Shown here: positions 25,909-35,262 of the stretch, in pieces
How the letters are laid out: each line of letters opens with the position of its first letter
Position numbering within the stretch: the first letter of the stretch is position 1
NCBI GenBank assembly: GCA_028281165.1
Contig: JANQKI010000217.1
Coordinates: 1-64,000, forward strand
DNA from: Opitutaceae bacterium
GTDB lineage: Bacteria; Verrucomicrobiota; Verrucomicrobiia; Opitutales; Opitutaceae
Direction: 5' to 3'
DNA: 64,000 bases
Notes under the pieces: generated by a model
Databases searched by the model: none
Told to the model about the DNA's origin: nothing
Seen by the model: the letters and a program-made list of their open reading frames with translations, nothing else
Position numbers and translations under genes: made by a program

Positions 25909-28158
25909 ATGGATCCTAACGAGAGGATTGTCAGCGTTTGGCCCCTAGCTGGCTTTGAGAAGACCTTACACTACCGCCTGCCTCAGAGCATGGCTGATAG
26001 CGTTTGGCCTGGCAGCCTCGTGCGAATTCCTATCGGACGGCGTTTCGCGCAGGGTGTCGTTTTCGAGCTAGATAGTCAGTCTGATTTGCCTTTGAATCGA
26101 CTGAAACTCGTCTCCCACGTTGTCTATCCTTTCCCTCTCTTGACTGGAGATCTCTTACGGCTTGCGGATTGGCTACGCTGTTATTACGGAGCGAGTACCG
26201 AATCGGTATTGGAAACGATGATACCTTCCGTAGCTCGACAGGGAAAGAGCTCGAAAAAGGAGAAGTACGCCAAAGTCGCTAAGCAGCTTGACGGCGACGA
26301 ACTCGCGAAACTCGAGTCACGCGCCCCAAAGCAGCACGCTCTCTATCAGTTTATTGCCCAGCAATTTCTTCCGCAAAAGAAAGCCACTCTCTTAAGCCGA
26401 ATTGGAGCGACATCCTCAGCTTATAAGGCCTTATTGACTAAAGGGTTTATTGAAGAGGAATCACGTATTTCAAAACGAGTCGCCTATGCAGACGAACTGG
26501 CCGAGGCCGAATTCGTGGAAGAAAAGAGAATCGTTCTGAATGAGGAACAACGACAAGCGGTCGAGAGTATTTCCAATAGTATGAGCAAGCAGGCATTTGC
26601 TGCCCACTTGGTTCAGGGAGTGACCGGATCGGGAAAGACCGAGGTCTACCTTGCTGCTATGGAAAAGGCCCTTAAGGAAGGCCGAAGCGTCCTATTCTTG
26701 GTACCCGAAGTGGCATTGACACCACAGACTGTTGGACGCATCCGGTCACGACTTTCTCAATACAAGGATGTATCCACCGTGGTCGTTCATAGTGGACTTT
26801 CTGAAGGGGAACGGCTCGACGCATGGATTTCACTCGCCAAAGGCGAGGCTCAAGTGGTGGTGGGGGCGCGCTCAGCGGTTTTCGCTCCCGCTCGTAGTCT
26901 CGGGCTGATTATCGTCGATGAAGAGCACGAGCCTGCCTACAAGCAGGACGAAACGCCTCGGTATCACGGTCGGGATGTCGCTATCTATCGAGCGTTTCTC
27001 GAGGGGGTTGTCTGTGTTCTTGGATCAGCAACACCTTCAATCGAATCCTACCGGAATGTGACGAGAGGAAAATATATCCAGAATCTACTCACAAAGCGGG
27101 TCGATGATCGAGCCCTCCCTGTCTTTCATATTGTGGATATGAGAGCTGAAGTCATGCGGACCCGGAAACCGGTCCAGCTATCCGCTCCACTGGTGGAAAA
27201 ACTGCAAGACAGGTTTGATGCAGGCGAGCAAAGCATTCTCTTCATAAATCGTCGTGGCTATTCTTCCAGCATGCTTTGCCAGGAATGCGGGCATGTAGAG
27301 GAATGTAATCACTGCAGTGTTCCCATGACTTATCATCGAAGCGATGAGACGCTTAAATGCCATCTCTGTGGCCATGAAGTTGCGGCTCCCCTGCGTTGTC
27401 CGGAATGCCAAAGCCCGAAGATACGTTGGAAAGGCATGGGAACACAGAGAATTGAGGATGCGGTTAAGCGTGTCTTGCCGAGAGCTCGTATCCAAAGAAT
27501 CGATTCGGATACCATGTCGCGCAAGCATCTGTTCAGAGAAATTCTGGGAGACTTCCGATTGGGCAAGATCGATGTGCTGGTGGGCACTCAGATGATCGCT
27601 AAGGGGTTGGATTTTCCGAATGTCACGCTTGTGGGGATGGTGGATGCGGATCTCTCTTTGCACATTGCGGACTTTCGAGCCAACGAGCGAACATTCCAAC
27701 TACTGGTTCAGGTATCCGGAAGGGCGGGCAGGGGAGATCTAGCGGGTGAAGTGATAGTGCAGACCTTCACGCCGCACGCTGATCCGATACAGTTCGCTCG
27801 CAAAGAGGATGTCGGTCACTTTCTCGAGGTTGAACTCGAAAGTCGAAAAACGCGCAACTATCCGCCTTTTCGCCATCTGATTAGGCAGATCTTTCGAGGT
27901 CCAAATGAGGACAAGGTAAGCTTCTTTGCCGAGCAATTTGCCAAACGCGCTTCAAGTGCTTTAGGCGAGACCGTTGAGCTTCGCGGGCCCGCTCCGTGCG
28001 CTATCGAAAAGATGAAGGACCACTATCGCTTTCAGATCTGGTACTTTAGCGGAATGGTGAGTCAAACTGTGGCCATGCTTAAAAAGATAGAATCGGAAAT
28101 CGGTTGGCCCAAAGACGTTATCCAAGTTTTAGATGTCGATCCCATGACGTTGAGCTAA
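25909..28158 (+). CDS. priA: Primosomal protein N' (replication restart helicase PriA)
   Basis: PriA recognises stalled forks and reloads the replicative helicase. An N-terminal 3'-end-binding region is followed by the helicase core: Walker A GVTGSGKTEVY, DEEH in VDEEHEPAYKQDE, and an inserted zinc-binding region with eight Cys arranged in CxxC pairs (CQECGHVEECNHC...CHLCGH...CPEC). A LVQVSGRAGR motif VI follows. The 749-residue length is usual. The ATG at 25909 is preferred over an in-frame TTG at 25885. It diverges from the Fur-like gene with about 100 bases between. Confidence 0.93.
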   Translation: MDPNERIVSVWPLAGFEKTLHYRLPQSMADSVWPGSLVRIPIGRRFAQGVVFELDSQSDLPLNRLKLVSHVVYPFPLLTGDLLRLADWLRCYYGASTESVLETMIPSVARQGKSSKKEKYAKVAKQLDGDELAKLESRAPKQHALYQFIAQQFLPQKKATLLSRIGATSSAYKALLTKGFIEEESRISKRVAYADELAEAEFVEEKRIVLNEEQRQAVESISNSMSKQAFAAHLVQGVTGSGKTEVYLAAMEKALKEGRSVLFLVPEVALTPQTVGRIRSRLSQYKDVSTVVVHSGLSEGERLDAWISLAKGEAQVVVGARSAVFAPARSLGLIIVDEEHEPAYKQDETPRYHGRDVAIYRAFLEGVVCVLGSATPSIESYRNVTRGKYIQNLLTKRVDDRALPVFHIVDMRAEVMRTRKPVQLSAPLVEKLQDRFDAGEQSILFINRRGYSSSMLCQECGHVEECNHCSVPMTYHRSDETLKCHLCGHEVAAPLRCPECQSPKIRWKGMGTQRIEDAVKRVLPRARIQRIDSDTMSRKHLFREILGDFRLGKIDVLVGTQMIAKGLDFPNVTLVGMVDADLSLHIADFRANERTFQLLVQVSGRAGRGDLAGEVIVQTFTPHADPIQFARKEDVGHFLEVELESRKTRNYPPFRHLIRQIFRGPNEDKVSFFAEQFAKRASSALGETVELRGPAPCAIEKMKDHYRFQIWYFSGMVSQTVAMLKKIESEIGWPKDVIQVLDVDPMTLS

Positions 28159-28227
28159 ACAAATCGCTTTCTCCTGCTTGGCGCAAGAAACATTGCCTTA
28201 TCTGGTTCGCTGTTTTTTGTACCGATT

Positions 28228-29649
28228 ATGCGTATCTATTTTCTTGGCATTGCAGGCACAGCGATGGGCAATGCCGCTCTCCTGCTTCGTGATCTTGGCC
28301 ACGAGGTGATGGGTTCCGACAAGGCGATCTATCCACCAATGAGCGACATGCTAAGCGAAGCGGGAATTGAGGTTCTGATGGATTATGATGCAAAGCGTTT
28401 GCAGGAGCTGAATCCCGATCTCGTGGTGGTGGGAAATGCCTTTTCGCGGGGCAATGCGGAGGTGGAATTTCTGCTCGAAAATCGAAGCATTCCCTACGCG
28501 TCACTGCCAGAGACGCTACATCGTTCTGTACTCTCCAAGCGTAAGAACATTGTGGTGACAGGTACGCATGGCAAGACGACAACTACGGCCATGACTGCCT
28601 ATCTATTGGAAGCGGCCGGCATGTCACCAGGCTACCTTATAGGAGGAGCTCCGATTGATCCTCCCGCTGGCTGGTCGAATGGTTCGCCAGAAGGACCCTT
28701 TGTGATTGAGGGCGACGAGTATGACAGCGCGTTTTTCGACAAACGAAGCAAGTTCATCCACTACGCTCCCAATGTCGTCATCTTGAATAATCTCGAATTC
28801 GATCACGCTGATATTTTTAGAGACTTGGAAGACGTGAGTCGCTCTTTTTTCCATCTCCTTCGCATTGTTCCAGCCAGCGGTTTCGCGCTGATCAATGGGG
28901 ATGACGAAAACGTTCTCTCCTTGCTTCCGCTTCCCTGGACTCAAACCCTGCGAGTCGGAACTGGTGCAAATTGTGATTTGCGTATTCATGAATACGAGAC
29001 GACTGAAACCGGATCGCGTTTTACACTCCTTTGGCGAGGCTCTCGATGGCAAGAAGTGGAATGGAATCTCAGCGGATTGTTTAACGCTCGCAATGCTGCT
29101 ATGGCAGCTTTGGCTGCAGCCCTTATCTCGGGAGAATCTAGAAATCCGACGGCATTTAATCTCAATTCGCTCAATGCATTTCGTGGAGTAAAGCGTCGTC
29201 AAACGGTTCGGGTCGATTTGCCCGAACTTGTTGTAATCGAGGACTTCGCTCACCATCCTACATCGATTGAAGAAACGCTCGACGCTCTTCGTAGTCGATA
29301 TACGAATACTCATATAATTGCTGCTTTCGAACCACGCAGCAATACTTCACGCCTTGAAATTATGAGAGAACCTATGAGGCGGGCGTTGGCAAAGGCCGAC
29401 GAAGTCATCATCGGAGAAGCTAAGCAAAAGCCCAATGATCATGTTAAACTTATGGATACGAATCTCCTGGCCAATGCTCTGCATCAAGAAGACGTTACCG
29501 CCCTTGCTTGCGCCAGCAATGAAGAAGCATTTGACGAGCTTATGGCCAAGACCTCAGTTGATCGCAAGAAAACGCTCGTCGTCTTTTTCACCAATGGCTC
29601 GTTTGGTGGCATTATCGATAGGTTCGTTGCGTCTTGCCCGAGCTCTTAA
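28228..29649 (+). CDS. mpl: UDP-N-acetylmuramate:L-Ala-gamma-D-Glu-meso-DAP ligase (Mpl)
   Basis: Mpl reattaches the tripeptide recovered from murein turnover to UDP-MurNAc, a peptidoglycan recycling step of Gram-negative bacteria. The protein starts [20 protein letters not shown] as in the family, has the ATP loop GTHGKTTTT near residue 113 and a [15 protein letters not shown] segment characteristic of Mpl rather than MurC. A middle-domain [10 protein letters not shown] segment is also present. The 473 residues match the usual ~455. It implies a meso-DAP type peptidoglycan. A long ORF on the opposite strand here is a shadow. Confidence 0.92.
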   Translation: MRIYFLGIAGTAMGNAALLLRDLGHEVMGSDKAIYPPMSDMLSEAGIEVLMDYDAKRLQELNPDLVVVGNAFSRGNAEVEFLLENRSIPYASLPETLHRSVLSKRKNIVVTGTHGKTTTTAMTAYLLEAAGMSPGYLIGGAPIDPPAGWSNGSPEGPFVIEGDEYDSAFFDKRSKFIHYAPNVVILNNLEFDHADIFRDLEDVSRSFFHLLRIVPASGFALINGDDENVLSLLPLPWTQTLRVGTGANCDLRIHEYETTETGSRFTLLWRGSRWQEVEWNLSGLFNARNAAMAALAAALISGESRNPTAFNLNSLNAFRGVKRRQTVRVDLPELVVIEDFAHHPTSIEETLDALRSRYTNTHIIAAFEPRSNTSRLEIMREPMRRALAKADEVIIGEAKQKPNDHVKLMDTNLLANALHQEDVTALACASNEEAFDELMAKTSVDRKKTLVVFFTNGSFGGIIDRFVASCPSS

Positions 29650-29711
29650 TCGATCCGGCTATCCAGTCTGAGGTTGAACTGGCGGAGCTTTGCTCTAGTA
29701 GTTCTTGCATC

Positions 29712-31346
29712 ATGGCGACGGAATTCCATTTTCAAAAACTTTTCGAATTAGGGGAAGACGATACCGAATATCGTTTGCTTACCGATGAATTTGTCTCTGT
29801 CGATAGCTTCGATGGAAAGGAGATACTCAAGGTCGAGCCGGCTGGCATCACTCATCTCGTGAACGCCGGGATGCATGATCTTTCTTTCATGCTTCGCGCC
29901 AAGCATCTGGAGCAAGTGGCTTCGATACTTGAGGATGATGAAGCTTCCGAGAATGACCGGCATGTGGCCTTGACTCTTCTTCGCAACGCTGAGGTTGCCG
30001 CTCAAGGCGTCTTGCCGTTTTGTCAAGACACGGGAACAGCCATTGTAATGGCAAAGAAAGGACAGCAGGTCTGGACGGGCGCTAACGATGAAGAGGCGAT
30101 TGCAAAGGGAGTCTACGATACGTACACGGGCGATAATCTTCGTTATTCTCAAACAGCCCCTATAACGATGTACGAGGAGAAGAACACGCGTACTAATCTG
30201 CCGGCTCAAATCGATATTTACGCCACGGGAGGCGATGAATATCATTTTCTCTGTCTTGCCAAAGGTGGTGGTTCGGCTAACAAAACATATTTATATCAAG
30301 AGACGAAGGCCTTGCTGAATCCTGAAAAGCTGGAGTCTTTTCTTCTAGAGAAAATGGTTAGTTTGGGAACAGCCGCTTGCCCCCCTTATCATCTTGTATT
30401 CGTGATTGGCGGTACATCCGCTGAAGCCTGCTTGAAGACTGTAAAGGTAGCGTCCACTAAGGACCTGGACAAGCTGCCGACAACTGGTAACGACCATGGT
30501 CGAGCTTTCCGAGACATTGAATTGGAGAAGGCAATGCTCAAGCGAGCGCAAGAATGCGGCATCGGAGCTCAATTTGGGGGGAAGTATTTCGCCCTGGATG
30601 TAAGGATAATTCGACTACCGCGCCACGGGGCAAGCTGTCCTGTAGGTATAGGCGTGTCTTGCTCGGCTGATCGCAATATTAAGGCTAAGATCAATAAAGA
30701 GGGTCTTTGGCTTGAGAAACTGGAGGGAGATCCGGGTCGACTTATTCCTGCATCGGCTGGCGGTCAAGGCGATGCTGAGGTTGTGAACATCAACTTGGAT
30801 CAGCCGATGAAGAATATTCTGGCTGAGCTTGCGAAATACCCTGTTCAGACACGACTTTCCCTTAATGGAACGATTGTTGTAGCTCGCGATATTGCGCACG
30901 CGAAACTCAAGGAGCGACTGGATAATGGCGAAGGATTGCCGCAATACTTCAAGGATCACCCTGTGTACTATGCAGGCCCTGCCAAGACGCCCAAAGGTTT
31001 ACCTTCAGGATCTTTTGGTCCAACCACGGCTGGTCGTATGGATGCCTATGTCGATCTTTTCCAGCAACATGGGGGATCAATGGTAATGTTGGCCAAAGGC
31101 AATCGCAGTCAGCCAGTGGTTGATGCCTGCAAGAAATATGGCGGCTTCTATTTAGGATCGATAGGCGGTCCTGCTGCGATTCTCGCCAAGGAAAACATCA
31201 AGAAGGTCGAGCTGGTTGAGTACGAAGAGTTGGGTATGGAGGCCATCTGGCGGATTGAGGTTGTCGATTTTCCAGCTTTTATCCTCGTCGACGATAAAGG
31301 TAATGATTTCTTTCAAATGATTAGGAAAGCCAAGATTGGAGACTAG
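29712..31346 (+). CDS. fumA: Fumarate hydratase, class I (iron-sulfur)
   Basis: Class I fumarase converts fumarate and malate using an oxygen-sensitive [4Fe-4S] cluster. Candidate cluster cysteines sit in [19 protein letters not shown] and GVSCSADRN, the three positions expected. The C-terminal beta domain begins near [22 protein letters not shown] and carries the GPTTAGRMD segment. The ATG at 29712 ([11 protein letters not shown]) gives 544 residues, typical of the FumA/FumB type; the open frame to 29634 overlaps the end of mpl. The gene ends overlapping the convergent TPR gene by four bases. Confidence 0.92.
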   Translation: MATEFHFQKLFELGEDDTEYRLLTDEFVSVDSFDGKEILKVEPAGITHLVNAGMHDLSFMLRAKHLEQVASILEDDEASENDRHVALTLLRNAEVAAQGVLPFCQDTGTAIVMAKKGQQVWTGANDEEAIAKGVYDTYTGDNLRYSQTAPITMYEEKNTRTNLPAQIDIYATGGDEYHFLCLAKGGGSANKTYLYQETKALLNPEKLESFLLEKMVSLGTAACPPYHLVFVIGGTSAEACLKTVKVASTKDLDKLPTTGNDHGRAFRDIELEKAMLKRAQECGIGAQFGGKYFALDVRIIRLPRHGASCPVGIGVSCSADRNIKAKINKEGLWLEKLEGDPGRLIPASAGGQGDAEVVNINLDQPMKNILAELAKYPVQTRLSLNGTIVVARDIAHAKLKERLDNGEGLPQYFKDHPVYYAGPAKTPKGLPSGSFGPTTAGRMDAYVDLFQQHGGSMVMLAKGNRSQPVVDACKKYGGFYLGSIGGPAAILAKENIKKVELVEYEELGMEAIWRIEVVDFPAFILVDDKGNDFFQMIRKAKIGD

Positions 31347-33148
31347 AGAAATGCTCCTTGGGGTCCTGTAATTATTTTTCTTAGCGCATCCGCTTCTTCG
31401 ATACGGTCTGTTTTTTCGTAACACTCGATCAGCGCAGGAAGAATCATGCCTAATCGATTCAGTTGATCCGATTTCCCAAACTGATCAATGATAGCTAGGC
31501 AGTATTCGAGATCTTCTGTGGCTTCCTGATATTGACCAAGCTTGGTTAGCGACTGTCCCAGAAAACAACGCGATTCCCATCGCTTTGGATCGATCTCTAC
31601 TGCTCGCTCAAATAGCTCGTAGGCTTGTTGCCAGTCGTCCTGGCTCATTGCGATTAGGCCGAGATTGTTTAGGGCCGAAAGATCTTTCGCTGAAACGTCT
31701 AAAATTTTCTGATACATTATTCTGGCCTTATCGATTTCCTGCGACATCATTCTCTGTTGGGCTAAAGAATGAAGGGCTGCTAGATTGCGAGGGTTCAGAA
31801 CTAACGCTGCTTCGAGTTCTTTAATTCCTTCCGCCTGGTTTCCTTCTTCAAGAAGATTTTGAGCGGCGCGAAAATATACGCGACTGTCGTTCGCGTTTAT
31901 CGATCGAGCTAGTTCCACTTTGCCCTGATCGGAACCTTTAAAGGTGAAAGCATTTTGGAACTGATCAACGGTTGCGAAGAAAACGAGCAACGCTCCCCCG
32001 CCATAGCGGATTAGGCGGGCAAGTGGCGACTTGCCCAGGAGCCAAGCAAGTAGGTCCGGCATGGCTTGCTCATCAATGTGTTCGCGATCTGTCCTTTCTC
32101 TCGTCGATCCAAGAAGCAACCGAGCGATTCGTCCATCCCTTAGTTTCCAGATCGCTCCGTCCAGCATGAAATGATGAATATTGACGAGAGCCATGAAAAT
32201 CAAAGCGCTTTCAAAGAGATCATGTCGGAAAACGGTGGATACAATCCAAGGCCCTGGAACGAATAAAGCTATTCCGCCCATTATAAGAATCAGAAAATAG
32301 CGCCACGGGTTCCAATTGGCTTTTTCAGTTCCGGTTAGTTGCTCTGTCTCTCGTTTTGCAAAGTAGCTGGTGATCCACAGGTATTGGGCGCAATGCATGA
32401 AGGCGAGGATTCCCGCGCTGAAGTAAGTCGCAGGATAGGCTTGGCCAATTGAAGATCGTAGCAATCCTGGCAACAAGAACCATAGAAATTGGCTTGTGTG
32501 AAGAAGCATCGGAGCGATGAGAACACGCGTACTGTATTTACTTGATAAGGACAAAAAAGTGTAAGCCGCTCCAATGCCGAATACGAGATAGCCTGCTAGT
32601 TTTAGAGTAATCGCTAGCGTTTCCGGCAGTCCAATTGTCAAAGTCATCGCATCCTGGGATTTTTCGCTATCGAGCTCCACGAGCCAGACAAGATAGGAAC
32701 CTATGTAGGAGAGATAGAGGGCGTTTCGTTGCTTCCTTGAGGGGCTGGCTTGACCGCGACGAAGCATCATCATGGCGATACCAAAGTTCTGCCCTGTGTA
32801 ATGCCATGGACTCCATACGAGGTATATCGTGAAAAGAATTGGGACTATGTTAGGCGATAGGTGCGCGGCAATTCCGGATACGGCGATAATGGCTGTGATG
32901 TAGATAGAGAAGATCTTGTATCGGTTGACGTCTCGTTTCAGCCCGTAGGCTCGATACAAGGTGGCCATGTAATGCGGGTTATTACAGAACAGAGCCAGAA
33001 AATAGAATCCTAGCGACATCGCTCCGTAGTGGCTGCCTGTCATATAGAAGGTCAGTCCGATTAAGGGTAGCGACCAGCCTCCACACCCGATTAGAAGATC
33101 GGTCTTCGGTCCTTTTAGCCAGAGTTTGTCATCGCTGGATCTCGCCAT
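31343..33148 (-). CDS. Polytopic membrane protein with C-terminal TPR repeats
   Basis: Residues 1-400 contain about eight to ten hydrophobic segments with recurring histidines, for example [27 protein letters not shown] and [16 protein letters not shown]. Residues 430-590 form about four TPR units in a soluble domain. The intramembrane His clusters recall membrane di-metal or haem proteins, but I cannot match a named family. It is the last gene of a three-gene - strand unit, three bases after the DciA-like gene. Function unknown; a membrane enzyme or anchor with a protein-binding tail is a guess. Confidence 0.7.
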   Translation of the reverse strand: MARSSDDKLWLKGPKTDLLIGCGGWSLPLIGLTFYMTGSHYGAMSLGFYFLALFCNNPHYMATLYRAYGLKRDVNRYKIFSIYITAIIAVSGIAAHLSPNIVPILFTIYLVWSPWHYTGQNFGIAMMMLRRGQASPSRKQRNALYLSYIGSYLVWLVELDSEKSQDAMTLTIGLPETLAITLKLAGYLVFGIGAAYTFLSLSSKYSTRVLIAPMLLHTSQFLWFLLPGLLRSSIGQAYPATYFSAGILAFMHCAQYLWITSYFAKRETEQLTGTEKANWNPWRYFLILIMGGIALFVPGPWIVSTVFRHDLFESALIFMALVNIHHFMLDGAIWKLRDGRIARLLLGSTRERTDREHIDEQAMPDLLAWLLGKSPLARLIRYGGGALLVFFATVDQFQNAFTFKGSDQGKVELARSINANDSRVYFRAAQNLLEEGNQAEGIKELEAALVLNPRNLAALHSLAQQRMMSQEIDKARIMYQKILDVSAKDLSALNNLGLIAMSQDDWQQAYELFERAVEIDPKRWESRCFLGQSLTKLGQYQEATEDLEYCLAIIDQFGKSDQLNRLGMILPALIECYEKTDRIEEADALRKIITGPQGAFL

Positions 33149-33151
33149 GTC

Positions 33152-33535
33152 CTAGCCCGACTTGAACACTACCTGCCTGATTTTCCGACCGTTTTTGATT
33201 TTATGTATCTTTTGCAGGAGAATTGTCCGATTAAACTGCAATTCTTGCCGTATTATTGGATTGGTTACGGCGATTATCAAAGTTGTATCTCGTTCGATTC
33301 TCACAGGATGGCAGTAGCGAGCATTCTCTTCTCCAACAATGGCCTTCCAATTTTCTCTAATATGATCCTCTAGGGACTCTATGCCGATTTTGTAGCGTTC
33401 CATCACGCTCGATATAATGCCATCCAAGTCTTTCGGGCCTTTGCGTTCAATCAGGCTGTGGTCTTCCGGTATGCCTCGTAGATTGGCTATAAGGTTTTCC
33501 ACATGACGAGAAAATTTATAAGGCTGCTGCGACAT
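33152..33535 (-). CDS. DciA-like protein (DUF721)
   Basis: DUF721 proteins include DciA, the ancestral loader/activator of the replicative helicase DnaB in bacteria that lack DnaC/DnaI. The core pattern is present: IRENWKAIVGEENARYCHPVRI, a strand pair TTLIIAVTNPIIRQELQFN, and a helix with ILLQKIHKI. The 127-residue length is small, as is common. It sits between an oxidoreductase and a membrane TPR gene with gaps of six and three bases, so it is co-transcribed with unrelated functions. DnaB loading is inferred from the family. Confidence 0.75.
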   Translation of the reverse strand: MSQQPYKFSRHVENLIANLRGIPEDHSLIERKGPKDLDGIISSVMERYKIGIESLEDHIRENWKAIVGEENARYCHPVRIERDTTLIIAVTNPIIRQELQFNRTILLQKIHKIKNGRKIRQVVFKSG

Positions 33536-33541
33536 GATTTC

Positions 33542-34537
33542 CTAGGGAACGAAAAGAACTTTTCCCTCTTTTCCTGGTTTAATCGAGTGTAGTAAGGCCT
33601 CTCTGTATTGATTTAACGGATATGTGGCAGCTATGTCGATTCGCGTTTGGGTGTTGCTCATGAATTGAAACAATTCTGTCATCATTAGTTCAATACGTTC
33701 GCGACTTGAATTTTCATACCATCTGGACACCCAGAAGCCTCGAAGACGAATATCGTTGAAAATCAATAATCGAGCAGGGAACGGAGCGGGTCTTCCATCC
33801 ATTGCTCCGTACGTTATTAGATTGCAGCCTTCAGCTAGTGATTGCGCCAGGCTGATTGCGCTTTGTCCTCCGACTGCGTTCAAGGCAAGTTTTGCTTTGG
33901 GACCTCCCATTGCTTCCAAAATCGCTTTTGCAGCTTCTTCGTCGTCTTTTAAAACAAAATCGGCTCCCAGCTTTTCTAATTGGGATTTCTGCTCTAGGCT
34001 TCGCGCGAGGTTAACGGTTTTGTAGCCCAAGTGGCTGGCAAATTGTATGACCAATTTGCCTACAGCCGACGTTGCCGCGTTCTGGACAACCCAGTCGCCT
34101 GGCTGAAGTTTCTCGAATTCTTTGAGCATGAGCCAGGCGGTGGCTGGATTTATCCAGCACATTGCCGCGACCTTGATTTCCATGTTGTCTGGAGATCGGA
34201 ACAGGTCAGATGCTTTCGCCGTGCTATAGCTTTGCCAGGCGCCAGGATGTGAGGGGATGAAGCAGCGGTCTCCGATTTGGAGATTCGCTACATCGGATCC
34301 GTGCGCGACCACTTCTCCCAGCCCTTCCATGCCGGCTATGGCGGGAAGCTGTTTTCTAATCCCATATTGGCCTTTAATACTGAAATAGTCCGCAGGATTA
34401 ATGGGGGCGGCTAGTATTTTCAAGCGGACTTCGTCCGGCTTCAATTGGGGCAGCTCTATCGACTCTAACTTCAGAACCTCAGTAGGTGTTCCGAATTCGT
34501 GAAACCGAAGAGCTTCCGATGTAGAGGGAAGGTTCAT
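33542..34537 (-). CDS. MDR-superfamily oxidoreductase, 2-enoyl thioester reductase-like
   Basis: The 331-residue protein has the GroES-like N-terminal domain (PINPADYFSIKGQYG) and a Rossmann domain. The segment NPATAWLMLKEFEKLQPGDWVVQNAATSAVGKLVIQ (in parts around residues 129-165) follows mitochondrial/bacterial enoyl-ACP(CoA) reductase MECR, with Tyr of the PINPxDxxxxxGxY region as the likely acid. No zinc-binding Cys cluster is visible, consistent with the zinc-free reductase branch. NADPH use and enoyl thioester substrate are inferred. It leads the operon with the DciA-like gene. Confidence 0.75.
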   Translation of the reverse strand: MNLPSTSEALRFHEFGTPTEVLKLESIELPQLKPDEVRLKILAAPINPADYFSIKGQYGIRKQLPAIAGMEGLGEVVAHGSDVANLQIGDRCFIPSHPGAWQSYSTAKASDLFRSPDNMEIKVAAMCWINPATAWLMLKEFEKLQPGDWVVQNAATSAVGKLVIQFASHLGYKTVNLARSLEQKSQLEKLGADFVLKDDEEAAKAILEAMGGPKAKLALNAVGGQSAISLAQSLAEGCNLITYGAMDGRPAPFPARLLIFNDIRLRGFWVSRWYENSSRERIELMMTELFQFMSNTQTRIDIAATYPLNQYREALLHSIKPGKEGKVLFVP

Positions 34538-34624
34538 TCAAAGATTCGTTTGCGATGCCTCGTTTCAGCTTGTTCGTTGCCTTCGTGTAGGCAAGCTTTT
34601 GGCTAGCCTTGCTTCTTTCTGCTG

Positions 34625-35188
34625 ATGAGAGTCTATATTCGAAAACCCCAGGTGTCCGATGCTCGCGAATTCGTGAAGAAGACCAAAGACAGTCTGGCTA
34701 TGCATCGCCCATGGGTTCATCCAGCGACATCCCTTGGTGGCTTTTATACGTATCTAGATCGGATTTCGGAAAGCAGGCATGAAGGTTTTCTCGTCTGCTT
34801 GAAGCAGACTGATGAGATTGCTGGTTTGGTCAATCTGAACGAAATTGTCTTAGGGGCTCTCCAGAGCGCTTATGTCGGCTATTGGCTCGCGGACGGTTTT
34901 CAGGGCAAGGGGTTGATGAGTGAAGGCTTGGCGTTGGTCTTCGACCACGCCTTTACCAAGATCGGTCTGCATCGGCTCGAAATCAATATCCAACCCTCGA
35001 ATACACGTTCCACAGCTTTAGCAGAAAGGCTGGGGCTTACGAGAGAAGGGTTTTCCATGAAATACTTGAAGATTGGCGGCGAATGGAAAGATCATGAACG
35101 CTGGGCCATGATCTCTGAAGAATGGCTGGAAAGAGGCGGCTCGGAGTGGGCGTTTTCCAATCTTAATCGAACGCCAACTGTGGGGTAA
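34625..35188 (+). CDS. GNAT N-acetyltransferase, RimJ/RimL type
   Basis: A single GNAT domain of 187 residues. The acetyl-CoA loop is seen as GYWLADGFQGKGLMSEGL near residues 75-93 (Q-x-K-G-x-M variant of Q/RxxGxG/A), followed by LHRLEINIQPSNTRSTALAERLGLTREG, a hallmark of the RimJ/RimL N-terminal acetyltransferase group. The substrate could be a ribosomal protein N-terminus or a small amine. It diverges from the enoyl reductase-like gene. It does not look like PseH, and it is 21 kb from the pse genes. Confidence 0.82.
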   Translation: MRVYIRKPQVSDAREFVKKTKDSLAMHRPWVHPATSLGGFYTYLDRISESRHEGFLVCLKQTDEIAGLVNLNEIVLGALQSAYVGYWLADGFQGKGLMSEGLALVFDHAFTKIGLHRLEINIQPSNTRSTALAERLGLTREGFSMKYLKIGGEWKDHERWAMISEEWLERGGSEWAFSNLNRTPTVG

Positions 35189-35262
35189 GTCTGGTTGTTC
35201 GGCTTGTTGGTGCATTTCCCTATTGGCATTCCTAAAGCTGCATGTTCTAAGCATCTCCAGTC

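Noticed and set aside
28624-29313. 229-codon ORF on the - strand within mpl
   Set aside because: Antisense to a complete Mpl with all motifs; composition is that of a shadow frame.
34625-35188. GNAT gene as the missing PseH
   Set aside because: It has RimJ/RimL features and lies 21 kb from the pse genes.
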